Source: Bacillota bacterium (lineage in GTDB: Bacteria; Bacillota; UBA4882; UBA8346). From it: a stretch of 11,346 nt of DNA. Each line of letters opens with the position of its first letter. Position 1 is the first letter of the stretch. Below, piece after piece: positions 6,351 to 11,346 of the stretch. The DNA lies in NCBI GenBank assembly GCA_003501335.1, contig DNPQ01000279.1:1505-12850 (forward strand), written 5' to 3'. The position numbers and the translations under genes were made by a program. Below the pieces are notes generated by a model. That model saw nothing but the letters and a program-made list of their open reading frames with translations, did not search any database and was not told where the DNA came from.

Positions 6351-7442
6351 TCAACACTCATCATTTTTCAATTTGTTAGGACGGATTTTAGAGAATAATT
6401 TTTTCACCTTCACCCTAAGGCTGGTATTTTGACTGATAAATCGTACCGAAAGGAAAAGAATCAGGATCCCTTGAATGACTCCTACGATATCTTTGGGTAC
6501 GTTGGTAAATAGGCCAATATATTCACTGCCGGTTTTCAAGGCAGCATAGAAAATGGCCACCACCAAAATACCAATCGGACTATGATTTCCTAACAAAGCA
6601 ACCAGCATGCCATCCCAGCCGAGACCCGGATCTCCGGAAAAATCAAGTGTAAACCGGTATTTCTCGCTCATGAGGAAGCCTGCTCCTGCCAGACCACTGA
6701 CAGCTCCACTGATCAACATGATTAGCACAATCTTTTGAGCGACATTCATACCGGTCGCTTCCGCAAACTCCGGGTTTTTACCCATAGCGGTGATTTCAAA
6801 GCCCAACTTGGATTTATTAAAAATCACATAGAAAATAATCAATACCCCAATGGCAATGAAGAAAAACAGGGTCAAATCGCTATTGAAAATCTTTTTGAAC
6901 ATGGCGCTGTCGGCAATTGCATAGGTTGATACATAACCGGATGCCGGGTCTTTAAATACACCCTGGGCCAAAAATTTAACGATTTCAACCACCACATAGT
7001 TGAGCATTAAGGTAACAACCATTTCGTTGACTTTGAAATAGGCTTTCAATATGGCGGGAATCAACGTGACGATCATTCCTACCAGCATTCCGGTTACCAG
7101 GCAAAGGGTAATATGAACCCCCGGATTGATCCCCTTGATGCTGAAACCGACCACGCCTGCAAAAAAGGCTCCTAAAACCGCCGCGCCCTCGACACCCATA
7201 TTAAAAATATTGGCTTTAAAAGTAATTGCAATTCCAAGGCCTGTCAAAATCAATGGAGCTGCGAAATGAAGTGTCTTTAAAATACCCTGACTGGTGAATA
7301 GTGATTTCTGAATCATGATTTGATATGTTAAAAACGGGTCTTCGCCAATCACTGCGATAATGATTCCTCCGACAAAGAACGCAAGCACTATCGGAATTAA
7401 GGCGCTATAGATAGAAGATATTACAGAATGATTATTTTTCAT
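6351..7442 (-). CDS. Nucleoside ABC transporter permease (NupP/YufP-like, BPD_transp_2)
   Basis: The longer permease subunit, about 363 residues, with an N-terminal membrane segment SALIPIVLAFFVGGIIIAVIG followed by many further hydrophobic spans. Family marks are ITFKANIFNMGVEGAAVLGAFFAG (signature region), MVVTLMLNYVV, the loop TAMGKNPEFAEATGMN and SGDPGLGWDGMLVALLGNHSPIG. The tail is basic (FSKIRPNKLKN) and probably cytoplasmic. The frame is open from an ATG at 7454, but that codon overlaps a GAGGA ribosome site (7448-7452) placed 5 nt before the ATG at 7442. I therefore place the start at 7442, giving MKNNHSV. It lies just after the ATPase gene and before permease 2, the standard order for nucleoside importers. 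Confidence 0.93.
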   Translation of the reverse strand: MKNNHSVISSIYSALIPIVLAFFVGGIIIAVIGEDPFLTYQIMIQKSLFTSQGILKTLHFAAPLILTGLGIAITFKANIFNMGVEGAAVLGAFFAGVVGFSIKGINPGVHITLCLVTGMLVGMIVTLIPAILKAYFKVNEMVVTLMLNYVVVEIVKFLAQGVFKDPASGYVSTYAIADSAMFKKIFNSDLTLFFFIAIGVLIIFYVIFNKSKLGFEITAMGKNPEFAEATGMNVAQKIVLIMLISGAVSGLAGAGFLMSEKYRFTLDFSGDPGLGWDGMLVALLGNHSPIGILVVAIFYAALKTGSEYIGLFTNVPKDIVGVIQGILILFLSVRFISQNTSLRVKVKKLFSKIRPNKLKNDEC

Positions 7443-7464
7443 AACTTTCCTCATTATCTACCGG

Positions 7465-9009
7465 TTATTTGGTAATACCGGCCATCAGCAATCCCAATTG
7501 AGAGTTATTGGCCTTATCCCCGGCAACTTCGCCAACGATTTTACCTTTATACATGACTAAAATTCTATCGCTAAGACCCATGATTTCACTGAGTTCACTG
7601 GAAATCAGTAAAACGGCTTTATTTTGCTGTCGTAAATTCAATATGCAACGATGAATAAATTCAATCGAGCCAATGTCAACACCCCTGGTCGGCTGACTGG
7701 CAATCAAAACCCTAAGGCCCGAATCAAATTCTCTGGCAATAATCACTTTTTGGGCATTTCCACCCGAAAGCTGGGAAACGGTTCCTTCTGGGTCTGCTAC
7801 CCGAATATCATACTTATTGAGTAATTCATCCCGGTTTTGACAGATATTTTTTTGGTCAAGAATATTGTTTTTACAAAATCTGCTATTTCCATGGTAACCG
7901 GCGATCAAATTATCGCCAAGCGACATTTCTTTGCAAAGCCCCTGTGCATAACGATCTTCGGGGATAATGCCGACGCCTGATTTACGAATTTCACAGGGCC
8001 ACTGATTCGTCAAATCCTCCCCGTAAAGCTGAACCCCGCCTTCCGTTGAAAGCATCAGACCCGATAGCACCTTTACCAGTTCACTTTGGCCGTTTCCTTC
8101 AACGCCGGCAATTCCTAAAATCTCGCCTTCCCTGATTTCAAAACTGATATTATCAAGGACCTTCTTACCTAAATAGTTAGTGGTTGATAAGCCGTTAACT
8201 TGATAAGCAACAGGACTTTTCGAAAACGCTCTGGCCTCTTTTTGAGTCTGAAGATGGACTTCATGGCCGACCATCATCGTGGCAATCTCTTCAACACTCG
8301 TCTGAATGGTGGGTCTACTACCGACAACCTTGCCCCGCCGGATCACGATAACCTGATCGCTGACATCCATCACTTCCCGCAATTTATGAGTGATTAATAA
8401 TATGGTTTTCCCTTGCTCTTTCAATTCTCTGAAGTTAACGAGCAGCTCATCCACTTCTTGTGGCGTCAAAACTGCAGTCGGCTCGTCAAATATTAAAATA
8501 TCAACATTCCGATAAAGCATTTTCAAAATCTCGACCCGTTGTTTAGCGCCAATCGAAATATTTTCAACCCGTTCACTCGGATCAAGTTCGAATTGGTAAT
8601 CATGAATCAATTTTTCAATGACGATTCGTTCTTGCCTTTTATCAATGAAAGGAGATTGCATTCTGAATCGGTCTTTAAAACTTAAGGTCTTCGGCAGCTC
8701 GGCTCCAAGCATGATATTTTCATAAATAGCCAGGCTGGGTACAAGCTTAAAATGCTGATGAACCATACCAAGTCCACAATGGATGGCATCCAAAGGTGAG
8801 CTGAAGTCTACTTTTTGGTCATTGACGAAAATAGCACCGGAAGTTGGCCGTCCCAATCCGTAAAACATATTCATCAAAGTCGTCTTACCGGCGCCGTTTT
8901 CACCTACGATAGCGGTAATTTCGCCTTTAGGAATAGACAGATTGATATTGGCGTTGGCGACAAAGCTTCCATATTTCTTGGTTAAATTTTCAGTCCTGAT
9001 TGCATTCAT
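7465..9009 (-). CDS. Nucleoside ABC transporter ATP-binding protein, two NBDs (NupO/YufO-like)
   Basis: One 514-residue chain with two ATPase domains that drives nucleoside import through the two permeases. Domain 1 is complete: Walker A GENGAGKT (36-43), Q-loop VHQH (Q85), signature ISIGAKQRVE (151-160), Walker B ILIFDE (171-176) and switch H208. Domain 2 has a variant Walker A, GVEGNGQS (302-309), a good signature LSGGNAQK (414-421), and a Walker B written VLIASQP (434-440), so the usual Asp-Glu is Ser-Gln; the TRGVD D-loop follows. A degenerate second site is normal for this nucleoside-importer subfamily, so domain 1 is likely the main ATP-hydrolysing site. The ATG at 9009 has GAAGGG 8 nt upstream. 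A stable hairpin separates it from the binding-protein gene. Confidence 0.95.
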   Translation of the reverse strand: MNAIRTENLTKKYGSFVANANINLSIPKGEITAIVGENGAGKTTLMNMFYGLGRPTSGAIFVNDQKVDFSSPLDAIHCGLGMVHQHFKLVPSLAIYENIMLGAELPKTLSFKDRFRMQSPFIDKRQERIVIEKLIHDYQFELDPSERVENISIGAKQRVEILKMLYRNVDILIFDEPTAVLTPQEVDELLVNFRELKEQGKTILLITHKLREVMDVSDQVIVIRRGKVVGSRPTIQTSVEEIATMMVGHEVHLQTQKEARAFSKSPVAYQVNGLSTTNYLGKKVLDNISFEIREGEILGIAGVEGNGQSELVKVLSGLMLSTEGGVQLYGEDLTNQWPCEIRKSGVGIIPEDRYAQGLCKEMSLGDNLIAGYHGNSRFCKNNILDQKNICQNRDELLNKYDIRVADPEGTVSQLSGGNAQKVIIAREFDSGLRVLIASQPTRGVDIGSIEFIHRCILNLRQQNKAVLLISSELSEIMGLSDRILVMYKGKIVGEVAGDKANNSQLGLLMAGITK

Positions 9010-9040
9010 CGATTTTGCCCTTCATCATTTTTGGCATCCA

Positions 9041-9073
9041 TTCGGCAAAACGCCTTACGGGCGTCTTGCCGAA
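9041..9073 (-). other. Stable intercistronic hairpin between binding protein and ATPase genes
   Basis: On the minus strand TTCGGCAAGACGCC (9073-9060), a 5-nt loop (CGTAA) and GGCGTTTTGCCGAA (9054-9041) form a 14-bp stem whose only non-Watson-Crick pair is one G-U. No T-tract follows, so it is not a classic terminator. It sits 57 nt after the binding-protein stop and 31 nt before the ATPase start. In binding-protein-dependent ABC operons such hairpins commonly protect the upstream message or cause partial termination, giving an excess of binding protein over membrane subunits. That role is inferred here. Confidence 0.75.
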
Positions 9074-9130
9074 ATCAGCCATAAAAGTGTTTCAATGGGT
9101 GTATTCATTGTAAACTCAAGTCACCGAAGA

Positions 9131-10303
9131 TTAGTCATTCGGCATCGAAAGATTTTTCAGATCGGTTTTATGAAATGCTTGTCCTGCCTGGGCATTGGTT
9201 ACTTTAATAACGCCGCTGGCAATTTTCTTAGCAACTGCGCTTAGCTCACTCTTAATCTCATTCCATTTGGCTTTTCCTGCCGGAGTCACCTTCGATTCAA
9301 TAACACTTAAATCAGTAATCCCGGTAGCTCCTGAAGCTAAATTGTAACTAATGACTTTACCGTTGATCTGATTCAGGGTATTCTTTTTAAAGTGCTTAAT
9401 GATTTCATAGACAGGAACCTTGGTATTTTTGAGAACACTGGTGAGAATATAACCCGGTTGATTGCCATCTTTGTTGGCATCGACTTCAATGGAAAGTTTT
9501 TTCACTTCTTTGGCCTTGGAATCCACACCGTCGCCAACAGCTCCGGCAACGCCAAAGACAATATTAGCCCCGTTTTGATAGTAAGTGTTGGCTTTGGTTG
9601 CCCCGGCGGCGGAATCCGTGAAACCAGCGTTATAGTCGCTATAATAAGTGTATTTAACATTCATTTTTTGGGCTTCATAATTGACACCTTCGGCAAATCC
9701 ATAGCTGAAAACGGTAATCCCATTTGACTTGGTGCCACCCAGAAATCCAATTTTCCGGCCGGCATCCCCGGGCGTAAAACCATAATCCTGGGCATTAAAC
9801 AAGGTTTTAGCATTTTCATTGACCAATGTACTCAAAACACCAGCCATAAATGAAGCTTCGTGGACATCAAAAAGCACCGAGACTACATTCTTATTGATAA
9901 CTTTCCCATTTGGGTCCAAATTGGGACTATCATTAAATACAACAAATGTAGTATTAGGATATTGGGCAGCGATGGCTTTTTTACCGCCAACCCCTTTAAT
10001 CAAAGCATCGAAATTATACTCCAGACTGAAAATGACCTTATAACCGGCATCTGCAAGCTGGGTTAAGCTGCCTGGAATATCGGAGGACTCCACCACTTTG
10101 TAATTGATTCCCAATTCTTTTTTGGCTTGTTCAAGACCTTTGATAGCCGATTCATTATAGCCTTTATCGTTGGCCCCGGCGGCTGATGTAATAAGAGCTA
10201 CTCCAAGATCCGGCTTTTTAGCGTATCCAGTAAAGAATAAAGAAATTAACATCATTGCCACTAATGAAACCGCTATGGTTACTTGTAAACGATTTTTTTT
10301 CAT
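9131..10303 (-). CDS. BMP/PnrA-family nucleoside-binding protein of the ABC importer
   Basis: An exported 390-residue solute-binding protein of the BMP (PnrA/TmpC/Med) family, which binds purine and other nucleosides and delivers them to the permeases. Family marks are GVALITSAAGANDKGYNESAIKG (34-56), where DKGYN corresponds to the ligand-contact DxSFN motif, AGRKIGFLGG, YGFAEGVN, the VFGVAGAVGDGVDSKAKE glycine-rich turn, and IEVDANKDGNQPGYILTSVLKN, where a nucleoside-contacting aspartate is expected. The N-terminus has KK, a hydrophobic run (about 7-24) and then FFTGYAKK. The lipobox cysteine normal for Gram-positive members is absent: residue 27 is Tyr (TAC), and G26-Y27-A28 forms an acceptable signal peptidase I site instead. 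The ATG has AAGGAG 8 nt upstream. It lies 67 nt after the regulator gene and shows no convincing promoter of its own. Confidence 0.95.
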   Translation of the reverse strand: MKKNRLQVTIAVSLVAMMLISLFFTGYAKKPDLGVALITSAAGANDKGYNESAIKGLEQAKKELGINYKVVESSDIPGSLTQLADAGYKVIFSLEYNFDALIKGVGGKKAIAAQYPNTTFVVFNDSPNLDPNGKVINKNVVSVLFDVHEASFMAGVLSTLVNENAKTLFNAQDYGFTPGDAGRKIGFLGGTKSNGITVFSYGFAEGVNYEAQKMNVKYTYYSDYNAGFTDSAAGATKANTYYQNGANIVFGVAGAVGDGVDSKAKEVKKLSIEVDANKDGNQPGYILTSVLKNTKVPVYEIIKHFKKNTLNQINGKVISYNLASGATGITDLSVIESKVTPAGKAKWNEIKSELSAVAKKIASGVIKVTNAQAGQAFHKTDLKNLSMPND

Positions 10304-10370
10304 GTGGTTTGCTCCTTATCTTATGCTATCTTTACTTTTTTCCACGAAAGATTCTTTAGAAACCGATGTC

Positions 10371-11099
10371 TCATTTTACCTGGTTAATGTAAAACTTAAA
10401 TTTATCGGTACGGTAATAGCTTTTAAAGGTCTCAATCGGCACCTCCTTTCCATTCACAATCCCGAGGGTTACGGCCCTAAATAAAAGAATTGCTTCTCCC
10501 TCTTCGATTCCTAAAATTTCCGCTACTTCATCGGCTGCAAGCACGGCTTCAATTGTCCTGGTTGCTTTAGTAATCCGTGTATCGTATTGTGTTTCCAATG
10601 TATGGTAAATCGATTCAATACCAAAATCATAATTTTCAATACCGGGAAAAAGTTTGCAGGGCAAATATGTAGTTGTCAAGTTCAATGGCTCATTATCGGC
10701 AAAATAAACCCGCTTTACCATCAGAACTTTATCACCGTCACATAGTTGCAATCTTCTCATCCGCGCCTGATCAGCAAATAAAGCTTCGGAAACCAGTAAT
10801 TTCTTGGACGGTACCATGCCCATATTAAGAATATCATTGGTACAACTGGTAATGGATACTAAGTCTTGATTTAAGGTTTCATTTTTAACAAATGTTCCTT
10901 TACCTTGGACACGATAGAGATAACCTTCCTTTACCAAGTCGTCTATGGCTTTCTTCGCTGTGATTCTACTGACTTCAAACATTTTCATCAATTCTCGTTC
11001 ACTGGGAACGATACCATTGGAACCGATCTCTTCCTTGTCAATCATTTCAAGTACCTTACTCTTTACAATGAAATATTTTGGAGCCATTCCATTTATCAA
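10371..11099 (-). CDS. GntR-family transcriptional regulator, HutC subfamily (UTRA domain)
   Basis: A 242-residue ligand-responsive DNA-binding protein, probably the repressor of this operon. The N-terminal winged helix runs from about 8 to 75 and contains the GntR core VPSERELMKMFEVSRITAKK (31-50), then the wing LYRVQGKGTFV (61-71). A UTRA effector domain follows (about 82-238) with its usual marks: KVLMVKRVYFADNEPLNLTTTYLP (124-147), the SIYHTLE segment (163-169), the ATRTIEAVLA strand (179-188) and the terminal YYRTDKFKFYI (228-238). The start is TTG at 11099, since TCACCTCCCT (11106-11115; minus-strand AGGGAGGTGA) lies about 9 nt upstream. The first in-frame ATG, at 11087, is over 20 nt from that site. 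It is the first gene of the unit, so it probably controls itself and the genes downstream; the effector may be an imported nucleoside or a phosphosugar. Confidence 0.94.
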   Translation of the reverse strand: MINGMAPKYFIVKSKVLEMIDKEEIGSNGIVPSERELMKMFEVSRITAKKAIDDLVKEGYLYRVQGKGTFVKNETLNQDLVSITSCTNDILNMGMVPSKKLLVSEALFADQARMRRLQLCDGDKVLMVKRVYFADNEPLNLTTTYLPCKLFPGIENYDFGIESIYHTLETQYDTRITKATRTIEAVLAADEVAEILGIEEGEAILLFRAVTLGIVNGKEVPIETFKSYYRTDKFKFYINQVK

Positions 11100-11105
11100 C
11101 TTTAT

Positions 11106-11115
11106 TCACCTCCCT
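11106..11115 (-). promoter_or_regulatory. Strong ribosome binding site setting the TTG start of the regulator
   Basis: Minus-strand AGGGAGGTGA is a near-perfect Shine-Dalgarno. Its GGAGG core ends 9 nt before the TTG at 11099, which argues for that codon over the ATG 12 nt further in. Confidence 0.8.
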
Positions 11116-11184
11116 GTGGCAATCCTGGATTTACTCACTTCTGTCGCTTCTAACTTTGGTGATGGATGATTCAAAGAATGTTGC

Positions 11185-11213
11185 ATTTTAAATTAAAGAT
11201 ATCCAACTTTCAA
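11185..11213 (-). promoter_or_regulatory. Candidate sigma-A promoter P2 of the operon
   Basis: Minus-strand TTGAAA (11213-11208) and TAAAAT (11190-11185) are separated by exactly 17 nt. Each hexamer matches the housekeeping consensus at five of six positions. Transcription would start near 11178, giving a leader of about 80 nt before the regulator gene. It is the better of two candidates by -10 quality. Confidence 0.55.
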
Positions 11214-11230
11214 TCTTCAAAATATTATTT

Positions 11231-11268
11231 CTGGATATACCGTTATATTAACATGTTGATATGTCCAG
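11231..11268. promoter_or_regulatory. Nested inverted repeats, candidate operator of the GntR regulator
   Basis: An outer pair CTGGATATA (11231-11239) and TATGTCCAG (11260-11268) matches at eight of nine positions. A second dyad, ATATTAACATGTTGATAT (11245-11262), matches in eight of nine pairs around the AACATGTT core and is centred 4 nt to the right of the outer pair's midpoint. The region lies just downstream of promoter P1 and about 18 nt upstream of the -35 of P2, where a bound repressor could affect both. GntR/HutC regulators typically bind short dyads near their own promoters. The repeats are seen; the binding is inferred. Confidence 0.5.
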
Positions 11269-11272
11269 TTAG

Positions 11273-11301
11273 ATGTTATTATATATTAAGGATAATGTCA
11301 A
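11273..11301 (-). promoter_or_regulatory. Candidate sigma-A promoter P1 upstream of the operon
   Basis: Minus-strand TTGACA (11301-11296) is a perfect -35 box. After a 17-nt A/T-rich spacer comes TAACAT (11278-11273), which matches the -10 consensus at four of six positions. The start site would fall near 11266, inside the candidate operator, with a leader of about 165 nt in which no riboswitch was recognised. Confidence 0.45.
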
Positions 11302-11346
11302 CAAATTTAGTATTTCTTTTATACAAAATCCATCATTTTCTAATAA

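Noticed and set aside
11100..11266. Purine or other riboswitch in the long leader of the regulator gene
   Set aside because: No conserved purine-riboswitch core or terminator/antiterminator pair was recognised; the leader is simply A/T-rich.
11256..11285. Divergent plus-strand promoter starting at TTGATA (11256)
   Set aside because: The best -10 (TATATA) needs an 18-nt spacer and is a weak match in an A/T-rich run, and no plus-strand gene is visible before the window ends.

Overview
The window looks like accessory metabolic DNA from a Firmicutes-type, low-to-medium GC bacterium. The evidence is strong purine-rich Shine-Dalgarno sequences, TTG and GTG starts, a GntR/UTRA repressor, and a NupNOPQ/PnrA-type nucleoside ABC transporter in its usual gene order. 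No gene fixes the genus. The solute-binding protein has a type I signal peptide instead of a lipobox, which hints at a periplasm or cell-wall retention, but this is only suggestive.

Every convincing gene lies on the minus strand, so transcription runs from right to left. From right to left: a promoter/operator region (about 11185-11301); a GntR/HutC-type regulator; a BMP/PnrA-like nucleoside-binding protein; a strong hairpin; a double-NBD ABC ATPase; two BPD_transp_2 permeases; an isochorismatase-fold cysteine hydrolase; a PfkB-family (ribokinase-like) kinase; a uridine-phosphorylase-like nucleoside phosphorylase; a BtpA/SgcQ-family TIM barrel; an iron-dependent alcohol dehydrogenase; and a lone TrpA-like TIM barrel. 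A clear intrinsic terminator at 350-386 closes the unit. From the second permease to the dehydrogenase the genes overlap or abut (8 nt overlap, 0 nt, 1 nt, 4 nt overlap, and roughly 1 nt overlap or a gap of a few nt depending on the dehydrogenase start), so they are probably translationally coupled.

The genes can be read as one regulated uptake-and-catabolism unit for a nucleoside or nucleoside-like compound. The ABC system imports it, the phosphorylase and/or kinase produce a phosphorylated sugar, the hydrolase may act on the base, and two phosphate-barrel proteins plus an alcohol dehydrogenase could process the sugar phosphate and reduce an aldehyde. The layout resembles known routes in which a nucleoside-derived pentose phosphate is cleaved by an aldolase and the aldehyde is reduced, but no recognised aldolase or isomerase is present. 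The BtpA and TrpA-like proteins are the obvious candidates for new chemistry. That part is inference.

The left end (1-349) holds no convincing gene. It carries a visibly GC-richer array of 63-bp tandem repeats (1-190) with inverted repeats inside each unit, and a perfect 18-bp palindrome (283-300). No tRNA, rRNA, CRISPR array, transposase or integrase was seen.
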